DNA from: an uncultured Clostridia bacterium
Lineage (GTDB): Bacteria; Bacillota; Clostridia; TANB77; CAG-508
Direction of reading: 5' to 3'
DNA: 64,000 bases
Assembly: GCA_934129745.1 (NCBI GenBank)
Contig: CAKOWZ010000001.1
Coordinates: 264,812-328,811, forward strand
The notes beneath the pieces were generated by a model. That model was given only the letters and a program-made list of their open reading frames with translations. It did not search any database and was not told the DNA's origin. Below are positions 41,891 to 52,900 of the stretch, in pieces. Within the stretch, counting starts at the first letter, position 1; every line of letters starts with the position of its first letter. A program made the position numbers and the translations under genes.

Positions 41891-42859
41891 ATGAATGAAG
41901 AAAAAATAATGGTATCAATTTTATGTTTGGCCTATAATCATGAAAAATATATTAGAGATGCATTAGATAGTTTCATAAAACAAAATGTTAATTTTCAATA
42001 TGAAATTATAATTAATGATGATTGTTCTACAGATAATACGCCACAAATAATTAAAGAATATGCTGAAAAATATCCAGAAATAATTAAACCAATTTTTCAA
42101 AAAGAAAATCAATATTCAAAACATAGAAGAATGATTATTGATATACTAATGCCACAAGCAAAAGGTAAATATTTTGCTTTTTGTGAAGGTGATGATTATT
42201 GGACAGATATAAATAAGCTGCAAAAGCAATTTGATTTTATGGAAAAAAATAAAGAATATTCAATGTGTGTATCAAATGCAATCATTGTGGATAATAATAA
42301 AAATAAAGTTGGAGAAATAAATACAGTAAATGATAATTCAAATCTAACATGTGATGACTTTATTTTAGGTGGTGGTGAATATGTTGCAACAAATTCTATT
42401 TTTTCTAGAATGGAATATATCAAACAATTGCCAACATATTTTAATGATTTTTCTATAGATTATTTATGGCAGATTTTTTTATCAAGTATGGGAAAAACAT
42501 ATTGTTTCAAAGATCAAATGTGTGCATATAGAATTAATACAGGTTTGTCATGGACAGATAAAATTATAAGTGATGAAAGTAAAAATATAAGTATAAATAA
42601 AAAAATTGTTGATAAATTAAAAGAAGTTAATGAATATACAAACAAAAAATATAATGACTCAATAAATAAAAAAATTATTGAATTGGAATTTAATATATTT
42701 TATTTAGAAAATAACTTTGAAATGATGAAAAAAGAACCATATTTATCATATAAAAAAGGGCTTCCAAAAGATAAAAAAATAAAAATCTTGTTAAAAGAAA
42801 AATTACCATTCATATTTAAAATAATCAAAAAAGAAAAGTTAAAAATAAAGCACAGATAA
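41891..42859 (+). CDS. Family 2 glycosyltransferase
   Basis: A 322-residue GT-A enzyme beginning VSILCLAYNHEKYIRDALDSF, with IINDDCSTDNTPQIIKEY, the metal site FCEGDDYWTD and DYLWQIFLSSMGKTYCFKD. These forms are common in capsule clusters. AGAGGAG precedes ATG 41891. It lies with the two other GT2 genes, so a repeat unit of four or five sugars is plausible. Confidence 0.87.
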   Translation: MNEEKIMVSILCLAYNHEKYIRDALDSFIKQNVNFQYEIIINDDCSTDNTPQIIKEYAEKYPEIIKPIFQKENQYSKHRRMIIDILMPQAKGKYFAFCEGDDYWTDINKLQKQFDFMEKNKEYSMCVSNAIIVDNNKNKVGEINTVNDNSNLTCDDFILGGGEYVATNSIFSRMEYIKQLPTYFNDFSIDYLWQIFLSSMGKTYCFKDQMCAYRINTGLSWTDKIISDESKNISINKKIVDKLKEVNEYTNKKYNDSINKKIIELEFNIFYLENNFEMMKKEPYLSYKKGLPKDKKIKILLKEKLPFIFKIIKKEKLKIKHR

Positions 42860-42881
42860 AAATAAAAGGAGAGTTAAATAT

Positions 42882-44081
42882 ATGAAAAAATTAATGCTAC
42901 TTGGAGGAATGAGATATCTGCTTCCTGTAATTGAAGCTGCACATAAATTAGGTATATATGTAATAACATGTGATTATTTACCTAATAATATTGCACATAA
43001 ATATTCAGATGAATACCAAAATATAAGTATTTTAGATAAAGAAGCTGTACTAGACAAAGCAAGAGAATTAAAAATTGATGGAATATTATCATTTGCATGT
43101 GATCCAGGAGTTACAACAGCGGCATATGTAGCAGAAAAGTTGAATTTACCATGTGCTGGATCATATAAATCGATAAGTATATTACAAAACAAATCTAAAT
43201 TTAGAAAATTTCTTACTGAAAACAACTTTAATGTACCTGTAGCAAAGGGATATTCAAAAATTGAAGAAGCATTAAATGATATAAATATGTTTCATTGGCC
43301 AGTTATAGTAAAACCAACTGATTCTGCTGGAAGTAAAGGTGTTAAAAAAGTAGATGACCCTAAAAATTTAAAAGAAAGCATTGAATATGCAATATCATTT
43401 TCTCATTCAAATGAATTTATAATTGAAGATTTTCTAGAAAAAAAAGGTCAGTCATCAGATTGTGATAGTTTTTCAGTAAATGGAGAATTAAAATTTATAT
43501 CTTTTTCAGCACAAAGATTTGATAAAAATTGTGAAAATCCATATACTCCAGCAGCATATAGTTGGCCAGCAACTATTTCAAAAGAAAATCAAAAATACCT
43601 AAAAAAGGAAATACAAAGATTAATTAAATTATTGAATTTAGGAACATCAATATATAATATTGAAACAAGAGAATGCATAGATGGAAAGCCTTATATAATG
43701 GAATGTTCACCAAGAGGTGGTGGAAATAGATTAGCAGAAATGATGAGATATTGTACAGGTGTTGATTTAATTACAAATGCTGTAAGGGCTTCAATTGGTG
43801 AAGAAATTATAGAAATAGAACAAAAAGATGTAAATGGTTATTGGGCAGAAATAATATTACACAGTGAAAAAAAAGGTGTTTTTAAAAATTTATATATTTC
43901 TGAAGAATTAAAAAATAATATTGTAGAAACAGATTTGTGGATAGAAAAAGATACAGAAGTAGGCGGATTTTCTGGAGCAAATGAAGCAATTGGTACTTTG
44001 GTTTTAAAATTTGAAACAGAAGAACAATTAGAAAATGTTATAAATAATCAAGATGAATATATTAGAGTTATTTTAAAATAA
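42882..44081 (+). CDS. ATP-grasp ligase in the polysaccharide cluster
   Basis: A 399-residue ATP-grasp protein of the PurK/carbamoyl-phosphate-synthase-like type: an N-terminal Rossmann part starting KKLMLLGGMRYLLPVIEAAHKLG, the ATP lobe with PVIVKPTDSAGSKGV and IIEDFLEKKGQSSDCDSF, and the metal loop YIMECSPRGGGNRLAEM. Relatives in surface-polysaccharide clusters are thought to attach amino acids or other carboxylates to amino sugars. It is next to two DegT-like PLP genes that could supply the amine. It is unrelated in detail to the ATP-grasp protein at 5115. The reaction is inferred. Confidence 0.83.
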   Translation: MKKLMLLGGMRYLLPVIEAAHKLGIYVITCDYLPNNIAHKYSDEYQNISILDKEAVLDKARELKIDGILSFACDPGVTTAAYVAEKLNLPCAGSYKSISILQNKSKFRKFLTENNFNVPVAKGYSKIEEALNDINMFHWPVIVKPTDSAGSKGVKKVDDPKNLKESIEYAISFSHSNEFIIEDFLEKKGQSSDCDSFSVNGELKFISFSAQRFDKNCENPYTPAAYSWPATISKENQKYLKKEIQRLIKLLNLGTSIYNIETRECIDGKPYIMECSPRGGGNRLAEMMRYCTGVDLITNAVRASIGEEIIEIEQKDVNGYWAEIILHSEKKGVFKNLYISEELKNNIVETDLWIEKDTEVGGFSGANEAIGTLVLKFETEEQLENVINNQDEYIRVILK

Positions 44082-44096
44082 AGGAAAGATATTAAT

Positions 44097-45041
44097 ATGA
44101 AAGAAGAGATTGGTGGATATTTTGAATTAGATTATTGTGGAAAAGGAGAATATCATAAAAATGGAATTGGAGTTAATTTGGCTAGAAATGCTCTTATTTA
44201 TATTATAAAAAGTAAAAAAATAAAAACATTATATGTTCCATATTTCTTATGTGATTCTGTAAAAACAGCTTCTGAATTTTGCAATGTAATATATTATAAA
44301 ATTAATAAATATTTTTTACCAGATTTTGATAAAAGTTTGGGAAAAAATGATTATATATATATTGTGAATTATTTTGGAATGTTTTCTAATTTACAAATTA
44401 ATAAATTAAAATTAGAATATAAAAATATAATTATAGATAATGTACAAGCCTTTTTCCAAATGCCTTGTGATGGAGTAGATACAATTTATTCATGTAGAAA
44501 GTTTTTTTGTGTTCCAGATGGTGCATATGTATATACAGATTCAATAATCAATGAAAAACTTGAAAAAGATTTTTCATTAAACCGAGTAAAACATATTTTA
44601 GGAAGATGTGAAGAAAATGCATCAAAATATTATGATGAATATAGAAAAAATGAAGAATTATTTGAATCATTACCATTAAAACAAATGTCTAATATTACAA
44701 AAACAATTTTATCAGGGATTGATTATAAGTTAGTAAAGAAAAAAAGAACTGATAATTTTAAATATTTAAATGAAAATTTAAGAAATATAAATTTATTAAA
44801 AATCAAAAATATAAGTGGTGCATTTGCATATCCATTGTATATAAAAAATGCTAAAAAAATAAGACAAAATTTAATTAAAAATAAAGTTTATATACCAGTT
44901 TTATGGCCAAATGTTATCGAAGATAATAAAGATAATGTTGCTTATGAATATGCTTCAAATATATTGGTATTACCATGTGATCAACGTTATGGATTAGAAG
45001 AAATGAAAAAAATAGTTAAAATTATAAAGGAGTGTTGTTAA
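44097..45041 (+). CDS. Short DegT-like PLP-fold protein
   Basis: A 314-residue protein with the outline of DegT/DnrJ-type aminotransferases but shorter than the usual 370. Visible are GIGVNLARNALIYI, LYVPYFLCDSV, IIIDNVQAFF (the PLP aspartate region) and YSCRKFFCVPDGAYVY, where the lysine is the likely PLP ligand. It may be an aminotransferase for a keto-sugar or a binding protein with altered chemistry. It lies between the ATP-grasp gene and an epimerase, with starts almost touching stops. Confidence 0.7.
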   Translation: MKEEIGGYFELDYCGKGEYHKNGIGVNLARNALIYIIKSKKIKTLYVPYFLCDSVKTASEFCNVIYYKINKYFLPDFDKSLGKNDYIYIVNYFGMFSNLQINKLKLEYKNIIIDNVQAFFQMPCDGVDTIYSCRKFFCVPDGAYVYTDSIINEKLEKDFSLNRVKHILGRCEENASKYYDEYRKNEELFESLPLKQMSNITKTILSGIDYKLVKKKRTDNFKYLNENLRNINLLKIKNISGAFAYPLYIKNAKKIRQNLIKNKVYIPVLWPNVIEDNKDNVAYEYASNILVLPCDQRYGLEEMKKIVKIIKECC

Positions 45042-46043
45042 ATGGAAAAGAAAAAAATAATAGTTTTTGGTGCTTGTGGAAATGTAGGAAGTTATTTTGT
45101 AAAATATGCTTCAGAATATTTTAATAATGAAGAATATGAAATTATTACATCAGGTAGAAGAGATACAGATTTTTTTGAAAGAAAAGGATTTAAATATTAT
45201 AATGTAGATTTAAGCAATTATAATGATTTTGCAAAATTACCAAAAGAAAATGTATATGCAATTGTATTATTAGCTGCTCAAATTCCATCATATATGGAAG
45301 GATACCAACCAAGAAAATACATGGATTCAAATATAATGGGTGCTTTTAATGTTTGTGAATATGCAAAAGAAGTAAAAGCTGATAGAATATTGTATACAAC
45401 AACTGTATTTGACATTTCTTTATCAGCTAAGCCAGGAGCAATATTAAAACCAGACACACCAAGAAATTTCAGCTATAAAGGTGATCATGCTTTATATGTT
45501 ATAACTAAAAATACAGCAATAGAATTAATTGAACATTATCATCAAGAATATGGTATAAAAAAATTTGTATTTAGGCTTCCAACAATATACAGTTATAGTC
45601 CATATAAATATTATCATCCAAATGGAGTAAAAAAGGTAAGACCAATTTATCAAATGATTGAAAAAGCACAAAAAGGTGAAACACTTGAAATTTGGGGAAA
45701 TCCAGAATATTCTACAGATATGGTACATGTATATGATTTTAGTCAAGAATTATGCAAAGCAATTGAAGTTGACAAAGAAGAAGGATTTTATAACATTGGA
45801 ACAGGAAAACCAGTAACACTAGAAGAAAAGGTGAGAACAATAGTTGAAGTATTTTCTCCAAAAGATAATCCATCAAAAATTGTTTATTGTCCAGAAAAAG
45901 AAAATAGTGGAGGTTTTTCATTAGATATTACAAATGCTAAAGAAGAATTAGGTTATGAACCAAAATATGGAATTAAGGAGTTATTAGAAGATTACAAAGA
46001 AGAAATGAAAATTAATAGATTTGCTGAATTAAGAGGAGAATAA
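45042..46043 (+). CDS. NAD-dependent sugar epimerase/dehydratase
   Basis: A 333-residue extended SDR enzyme: IIVFGACGNVGSYFVKYA at the start, VLLAAQIPSYMEG, TTTVFD in place of the usual STxxVY, YVITKNTAIELI with the YxxxK pair, and FRLPTIYSYSPYKYY. The missing Ser/Thr-rich catalytic start and longer loops set it apart from GalE and RmlB. It probably modifies a nucleotide sugar later aminated by the next gene. AAGGAG lies in the end of the preceding gene and the ATG directly follows the stop. Confidence 0.83.
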   Translation: MEKKKIIVFGACGNVGSYFVKYASEYFNNEEYEIITSGRRDTDFFERKGFKYYNVDLSNYNDFAKLPKENVYAIVLLAAQIPSYMEGYQPRKYMDSNIMGAFNVCEYAKEVKADRILYTTTVFDISLSAKPGAILKPDTPRNFSYKGDHALYVITKNTAIELIEHYHQEYGIKKFVFRLPTIYSYSPYKYYHPNGVKKVRPIYQMIEKAQKGETLEIWGNPEYSTDMVHVYDFSQELCKAIEVDKEEGFYNIGTGKPVTLEEKVRTIVEVFSPKDNPSKIVYCPEKENSGGFSLDITNAKEELGYEPKYGIKELLEDYKEEMKINRFAELRGE

Positions 46044-46048
46044 ATAAT

Positions 46049-47158
46049 ATGGATAAAAAAATTTTAGTAACACAATCTTCAATACCATTGTTTGAAGAAT
46101 ATACAAAAGAAATTAAATCAATATTTGAAACAAAGTGGTTAACAAATATGGGGGAAAAGCATAATGAACTTGAAGAAAAATTAAAAAAATATTTGAATGT
46201 AGATAATATAACATTGTTTACAAATGGACATATGGCATTATTATCAGTTATACATTGTATGAATTTTCCAAAAGGAGGAGAAGTAATAACAACTCCATTT
46301 AGTTTTTCATCAACTACACATGCTATAGTTGAAAATGGTTTAAAACCAGTTTTTTGTGATATTAATGAAACTGATTATACAATAGATGTTGGCAAAATAG
46401 AAGAATTAATTACAGAAAAAACAGTAGCAATTATACCTGTTCATGTGTATGGAAATGTATGCAATGTTGAAGAAATAGAAAAAATTGCAAAAAAACATAA
46501 TTTAAAAGTGATTTATGATGCTGCACATGTATTTGGGGTTAAATATAAAGGAAAAAGTATAGCATGTTATGGAGATGCTTCAATGTTTAGTTTTCATGCA
46601 ACAAAAGTATTTAATACAATAGAAGGAGGAAGTGTAGTTTACAAAAATCCAGAAATGAAAACAAAGTTAAATAATTATAAAAACTTTGGAATTATAGATC
46701 AAGAGCATGTAATAGATATTGGAATAAATGCTAAAATGAATGAATTTTGTGCTGCAATGGGAATTTGTAATTTAAGACATTTAGATGATGAAATACAAAA
46801 GAGAAAACAAGTGTTTAACAGATACATAGAAAGACTAAGCGGAATTGAAGGATTAAATGTTCCACAGGTACAGAAAGATGTAACACCAAATTATGCATAT
46901 TTTCCAGTTGTATTCGATAAAAATGTTTTTGGAAAATCCAGGGACGAAATCATAAAAAAATTAGGTGAGAATAATATATATGCAAGAAAATATTTTTATC
47001 CATTAATAAGTGAATATGATTGTTATAAAGATAAGTATTCAAGTGAATCTACACCAGTTGCAAAAAGAATCTCACAAAATGTTTTAACAATACCAATGTA
47101 TGCAAATTTGAACCTAGAAGATGTAGATAGAATTTGTGATATAATATTAGATAAATAA
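46049..47158 (+). CDS. DegT/DnrJ/EryC1-family sugar aminotransferase
   Basis: A 369-residue PLP enzyme that aminates a keto-sugar nucleotide. It shows KWLTNMGEKHNELEEKL, FTNGHMALLSV, TTPFSFSSTTHAIVENG, the PLP-binding aspartate in IYDAAHVFGV and the lysine in MFSFHATKVFNTIEGGSVVY. The sequence fits the full-length family well, unlike the short relative at 44097. Together with the epimerase it likely makes a dTDP- or UDP-amino sugar. Confidence 0.92.
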   Translation: MDKKILVTQSSIPLFEEYTKEIKSIFETKWLTNMGEKHNELEEKLKKYLNVDNITLFTNGHMALLSVIHCMNFPKGGEVITTPFSFSSTTHAIVENGLKPVFCDINETDYTIDVGKIEELITEKTVAIIPVHVYGNVCNVEEIEKIAKKHNLKVIYDAAHVFGVKYKGKSIACYGDASMFSFHATKVFNTIEGGSVVYKNPEMKTKLNNYKNFGIIDQEHVIDIGINAKMNEFCAAMGICNLRHLDDEIQKRKQVFNRYIERLSGIEGLNVPQVQKDVTPNYAYFPVVFDKNVFGKSRDEIIKKLGENNIYARKYFYPLISEYDCYKDKYSSESTPVAKRISQNVLTIPMYANLNLEDVDRICDIILDK

Positions 47159-47173
47159 GAAAAGGAAAGGAAA

Positions 47174-48622
47174 ATGGAAAACACAAAGGCAAAAGTTTTT
47201 ACAAATTTAATATGGAGATTTGCGGAAAGAGTAGGAGCGCAATTAGTTACATTTATTGTATCATTAGTTTTAGCAAGAATACTTGTACCAGAAGATTATG
47301 GAACTATAGCGTTAATTACAATATTTACAACAATAATACAAGTATTTGTAGATAGTGGTTTAGGAAATGCATTAATTCAAAAAAAAGATTCGGATGATTT
47401 AGATTTTTCGACAGTTTTTTACACTAATATTGTATTTTGCTTAGCTTTATATGCAATTTTATTTTTTTGTTCTCCATATATTGCTAAATTTTATGGTAAT
47501 GAACAATTAATTGGTTTAACAAGGGTATTAGGGTTAATAATTATAGTATCAGGATTAAAAAATGTTCAACAAGCATATGTGTCAAAAAATTTAATGTTTA
47601 AAAAGTTCTTTTTAGCAACATTAATAGGAACAATAGGTTCAGGAATAGTAGGAATATTTTTAGCTAAAAAAGGATTTGGCGCATGGGCACTTGTTGCACA
47701 ACAATTATTTAATGTTATTGTAGATACAATAATATTATGGATAACAGTTAAATGGAGACCTAAAATGGCTTTTTCATTTAATAGATTAAAAACTCTATTT
47801 TCATATGGTTGGAAGTTATTAATAGCTTCATTAATAGACACAGTATATAATAATGTTAGACAATTGTTAATAGGAAAATTGTATTCATCAGCAGATTTAG
47901 CATTTTACAATAGAGGAAAACAGTTTCCAGAACTTATTGTAAATAATGTAAATACATCAATAGATAGTGTATTATTACCAACAATGTCACAAGAACAGGA
48001 AGATAAAGAAAAAGTAAAAAATATGACAAGAAGAGCTATAAAAACAAGTATTTTTATAATGGCTCCATTAATGATGGGATTAGCATTTACATCAAATAAT
48101 GTTATTACAATTTTATTAACTGAAAAATGGTTACCATCAGTACCATTTGTATGTATTTTTGCTGTAGCATTTATGTTTTATCCAATACATACAGCAAACT
48201 TAAATGCTATAAAGGCAATGGGAAGAAGTGATTTATATCTTAAATTAGAAATAATAAAGAAATTTGTTGGAATAACTTTATTATTGATTACAATGAAAAT
48301 AAGTGTTATGGCAATGGCATATACATTGTTAATTAGTGGTTTAATAAGTCAAATTATAAATGCGTGGCCAAATAAAAAATTATTAGGTTATAGTTATTTA
48401 GCACAAGTAAAGGATATATTACCAAGTATAATAATATCATTTTTAATGGGAATTATTGTATATACAATTAATATATTTAATATTAATGTAATCTTAAAAT
48501 TAATAATACAAATTATAGTTGGTGGAATAACATATCTTAGTATGGCTAAGTTATTAAAAATTGATTCTTTAGAATACATTATAGGGTTTGTTGGAAGTCT
48601 AAAAAATAAAATAATAAAATAA
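47174..48622 (+). CDS. Wzx-type polysaccharide repeat-unit flippase (WzxC/TuaB-like)
   Basis: A 482-residue membrane protein of about 12-14 helices in the MOP superfamily. The start FTNLIWRFAERVGAQLVTFIVSLVLARIL and GTIALITIFTTIIQVFVDSGLGNALIQKK are typical of the WzxC/TuaB branch; LYSSADLAFYNRGKQFPELI is also conserved. It moves the lipid-linked repeat unit outwards for the Wzy polymerase. It is the last gene of the contiguous operon. Confidence 0.92.
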   Translation: MENTKAKVFTNLIWRFAERVGAQLVTFIVSLVLARILVPEDYGTIALITIFTTIIQVFVDSGLGNALIQKKDSDDLDFSTVFYTNIVFCLALYAILFFCSPYIAKFYGNEQLIGLTRVLGLIIIVSGLKNVQQAYVSKNLMFKKFFLATLIGTIGSGIVGIFLAKKGFGAWALVAQQLFNVIVDTIILWITVKWRPKMAFSFNRLKTLFSYGWKLLIASLIDTVYNNVRQLLIGKLYSSADLAFYNRGKQFPELIVNNVNTSIDSVLLPTMSQEQEDKEKVKNMTRRAIKTSIFIMAPLMMGLAFTSNNVITILLTEKWLPSVPFVCIFAVAFMFYPIHTANLNAIKAMGRSDLYLKLEIIKKFVGITLLLITMKISVMAMAYTLLISGLISQIINAWPNKKLLGYSYLAQVKDILPSIIISFLMGIIVYTINIFNINVILKLIIQIIVGGITYLSMAKLLKIDSLEYIIGFVGSLKNKIIK

Positions 48623-48644
48623 TCATATGTTGCTGTTTTATTGC

Positions 48645-48673
48645 TTTACAAATCCAAAAAAAAGAGTTATAAT
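48645..48673 (+). promoter_or_regulatory. Predicted promoter of the LCP gene
   Basis: TTTACA (48645-48650), exactly 17 bases, TATAAT (48668-48673). A short hairpin, GGCTTA/TAAGCC (48714-48731), lies just before the ribosome site. Confidence 0.7.
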
Positions 48674-48746
48674 TTTCAAGAAAAAATAAAAACGGGGAAA
48701 TATCTAAAAAGTAGGCTTAAAATAAGCCGTAAGAAAGGAAAAAAAT

Positions 48747-49796
48747 ATGGCAAAAAAAGTATACAATGGAGAAACCTTAAAAGGTAAAAAAAGAAAGAGA
48801 ATTAGAATATTTTTAACAATAATATTAGTAATATTAATATTATTACTATTATGTTTTTCAGGAATAGCATGGTATGTATATAATAAATTATCAAAAGTAA
48901 ATTATGTTGAACTAGAAAACATAGAAATAAATGAAGGTGTAGAAGAACAACTTAAAGGATATAGAAATATAGTTCTTTTCGGAGTTGATGCTAGAGCAAA
49001 TACATATGATAATTCAAGAAGTGATTGTATAATTATAGCAAGTATAAATGAAGACACAAATGAAGTTAAGTTAACATCTATATATAGAGATACTTATGTA
49101 TATATTGAAGGTCATGGTTATGATAAAATAACACATGCATATGCATATGGTGGACCAGAACTTGCAATAAATACAATAAATAAAAATTTTGATTTAGATA
49201 TTACTGAATTTGTTGCAGTTAATTTTGATGCTGTTGTTGATATAATAGATGCTATTGATGGTGTTAATATTACAATAGAATCTGATGAATTAAATTATAT
49301 AAATGATTATATATCAGCAGTTGATTCACAAATGGGAAAAAGAACTCCAAAAGTAACAAAAACTGGAAATCAAACACTTTCAGGTGTACAAGCATTAGCA
49401 TATTCAAGAATACGTTATACAGCTGGTGGAGATTATAAAAGAACTGAAAGAATGAGAGATGTATTAAATGCAAGTTTCAGTAAAGCCAAAACAATGAGTG
49501 TTGGTAAACTTAATAATTTAGCTGATATTTTATTACCTAAAGTATATACTAATATAACATCTAATGAAATATTAGGCATGATACCAAATATAACAAAATA
49601 TAATGTTGTATCAAGCATAGGCTGGCCTTATGAAGTTAAAGGTATTACATTAGATAGATGGTATGGTGTTCCTGTAACATTGGAAAGTAATGTAAAAAAA
49701 CTACATGCTGATTTATTTGGAAATGAAGGATATGAGGTTAGTAGTAAAGTTAAGGAATATAGTAATGGTATAATTAAAAAGACAGGTTATCAGTAA
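48747..49796 (+). CDS. LytR-CpsA-Psr (LCP) family glycopolymer transferase
   Basis: LCP enzymes move undecaprenyl-linked polysaccharide onto peptidoglycan. The 349-residue protein has a basic cytoplasmic start, one membrane segment (about 24-45) and an outer LCP domain: NIVLFGVDARANTYDNSRSDCIIIASI, VKLTSIYRDTYVYI, and AYSRIRYTAGGDYKRTERMRDVL with the conserved arginines. Placed directly after the exopolysaccharide operon with its own promoter, it probably anchors that polymer to the wall. Confidence 0.93.
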   Translation: MAKKVYNGETLKGKKRKRIRIFLTIILVILILLLLCFSGIAWYVYNKLSKVNYVELENIEINEGVEEQLKGYRNIVLFGVDARANTYDNSRSDCIIIASINEDTNEVKLTSIYRDTYVYIEGHGYDKITHAYAYGGPELAINTINKNFDLDITEFVAVNFDAVVDIIDAIDGVNITIESDELNYINDYISAVDSQMGKRTPKVTKTGNQTLSGVQALAYSRIRYTAGGDYKRTERMRDVLNASFSKAKTMSVGKLNNLADILLPKVYTNITSNEILGMIPNITKYNVVSSIGWPYEVKGITLDRWYGVPVTLESNVKKLHADLFGNEGYEVSSKVKEYSNGIIKKTGYQ

Positions 49797-49808
49797 AATG
49801 AACAATTA

Positions 49809-49875
49809 GTGAACAATTAGGGACGCGTCCAGATTGCACACATCGTGCAATTGGGACGCGTCCCTAATTGTTCAC
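49809..49875. repeat. REP-like palindrome pair (copy 5)
   Basis: GTGAACAATTAGGGACGCG on the left matches CGCGTCCCTAATTGTTCAC on the right, and an inner ATTGCACA/TGTGCAAT-like pair closes the loop, giving one 67-base hairpin. It is the longest and most regular copy after copy 1. It sits between the LCP gene and the giant glucan synthase gene. Confidence 0.8.
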
Positions 49876-49955
49876 AAAAAATTCCAACATATGCATAAAA
49901 TCCCCAAAACTTGGAGAAAATACCTCTAAACCATAAAAAACAAGAGGTGTCAAAA

Positions 49956-52900
49956 TTGAGAAAATATAAAGTTTTGGGTACAAAAGGAATTGTGATAGAT
50001 AAAAAGCAATTAGAAAATTATTTGGCAAAATTAGCATCAGATAATATTCTAAAAAACAATTCAGATAAAACAACATATCCAATTCCGAGATTAAAAGAAA
50101 ATTTCGAATTTATTACAAATGTTTATAATATTTTAACAGAACATTTAAAACTAGGAATTCCAATCCACCCAGCAGGGGAGTGGATTTTAGATAATTATTA
50201 TATAATTGAAAAAACGTATAAAACAATAATAAAAGATATGCCAATTTCAAAATATGTAAAATTTGTGGGGTTGGAAAATGAGAATTATAAAGGTTTTGCT
50301 AGAATTTATGTTTTAGCAAATGAAATTGTTTCATACACAGATGGAGTAATTGACAGAAATAATTTAAGTGATTTTTTACAAGCATATCAATCTAAAAAAA
50401 GTTTAGGAATGGACGAAATTTGGAATATTGGAATATTTTTGCAAATTGGTTTAATTGAAAATATAAGAGGTGTTTGTGAAAAAATTTATTCATCTCAAAT
50501 GCAAAAATATAGAGTTGAAAACATTATTGAGAGATTAGTTGATAATGGAAAAAATCCAAATACGAAAACACTTAAGTTTGGAAATAATATTCAAATAAAA
50601 TCATATTATCGTAAAAGATATTTGAATTTGAAAAATTCAGGTAATGGAATTTATAATATTGGTGTTTCAAATGCTGAAATGAAATATCCTTTTATTGAAT
50701 ATATGTCATATAGACTTAAACAATATGGAAAACAAGCCTCTTCTTTTTTAAATATTCTTGAAGAACAAGTTGATAAAATGGGGCTTACTATTAATGATGT
50801 AATTCAAAAAGAGCATTTTGATATTGCTTTGAAAAAGGTGTCTATTGGGAATGCAATTACTAGTATTAATTCTATAATTCGTATGAATTTTCTGGAAATT
50901 TTTGAAAATATTAATGGTGTTGATGAAATTTTAAAAAAAGATCCTGCTGGTGTTTATGATAAAATGGATTATAAATCTAGGGAATATTATAGACAAGAGA
51001 TTGAAAAAATTGCTAAAAAAACTAAAATCTCAGAAATGTATATTGCTAGAAAATGCTTAGAATTAGCTCAAAGTGAAGGACAACATATTGGCTATTACCT
51101 AATTTCAAAAGGAAGAACAACCTTACTATCAGAACTACAAAACAAAAAAATTAAATATACAAAACCACAAACAAAAGTAAAAATTTATATATATGGAATT
51201 GCAATTTTATCAATTTTAACAAGTTTTCTTTGTGGATTTTTTGTGTATAATCAAACTAAAAATTTACTAATTTCTATACTAATTTTTATATTAACATTAA
51301 TTCCAAGTCAAACAATAAATGTACAAATTATTCAATATATTTTAAGTAAAATTATCAAACCAAAAATTTTGCCAAAACTTGATTATAAATCAGGAATTCC
51401 TAAAGAGAGTTCAACAATGGTAATTATCCCAACAATAATCAAAAATAAAGCAAAAGTACAGGAATTATTTGCAAAATTAGAGGTATATTATATTGCAAAT
51501 AAAAGCGAAAATTTATATTTCACATTATTAGGTGATTGTTCAAGTGGTAGTAAAGAAAAAGAAGATTTTGATGATGAAATTATTGAAACAGGAATTAAAG
51601 AAATCAATAGATTAAATGAAAAATATCCTGATAATAATTTTAATAAATTCAATTTTATTTATAGAAAAAGAACATGGAATCCAAGTGAGGAGTGCTTTTT
51701 AGGGTGGGAAAGAAAAAGAGGTGCTATAAATCAGTTTAATGAATATTTGCTTGGAAATATAAAAAATCCATTTTTATTTAATAGTTTTGAAGATTCAGAA
51801 AATTCAATCCCAAAAATAAAATATATAATAACCCTAGACAGTGACACAGACCTAACCCTAAACTCAGGCTTAGAGCTTGTGGGAACAATGTCACACATAT
51901 TAAACAAACCAATTTTAGATAAATCAACAAACACTGTAATAAATGGTCATGCACTTTTACAACCACGAATTGGTGTAGGATTATTAGAAGTAAGACGTAG
52001 TAATTTTACCAAAATATTTTCAGGATTAGGTGGAACTGATTCATATGTTAATGCAGTTTTTGATGTTTATCAAGACAATTTTGATGAAGGAATTTTTACA
52101 GGAAAAGGAATTTATGATTTAGAAATTTTCTCAAAAGTTATTAAAAATGAAATTCCAGAAAACACAGTTTTAAGCCATGATTTACTTGAAGGCTCATACC
52201 TAAGATGTGGAATGGTTTCAGATATAATGCTTATGGATGGATATCCTACTAATTATCTATCATTCAAAAAAAGGCTTCACAGGTGGATTAGAGGAGATTA
52301 TCAAATTGCAAAATGGGTAAAAAATCCAAAAATAAATTTACTTTCTAAATACAAAATTATTGATAATATTTTAAGAAGTAAATTAGAAACAAGTGTAATT
52401 TTTTCAATAATTTTAATGATTATTGCAAAATTAAATTTTGAAATAAAAACATGGCCGATTTTAATATTTGTATTAATTTCAGTAACAATCCCTTATATTT
52501 TGGAAATTATAAATAAAATTATTTTCAAAAAAGAGGGAGAAACTACACAAAAAACTTTTACAAAAAATCAAAGTACAATGAAAAACAGTTTTATAAAAGC
52601 ATTTTTTACGATTATAACATTACCTGACAAAGCATACATGTCTTTAAATGCAGGACTAACAAGTATGTATAGAATGTGTTTCAGTAAAAAACATTTACTT
52701 GAATGGGTCACAGCTGAAGATGCTGAAAAAAACTCAAAAAATGATTTAAAAAGCTATTTTTTAAGTATGAATTCTAATATTATATTAGGACTTATATTTA
52801 TTTGTATTGGTATATTTGCAGATTTTAATATTACTACAAAAATATGTATTATAATAATCTCATTATTATGGTTAATTGCTCCAATTTTAATGTATGTTAT

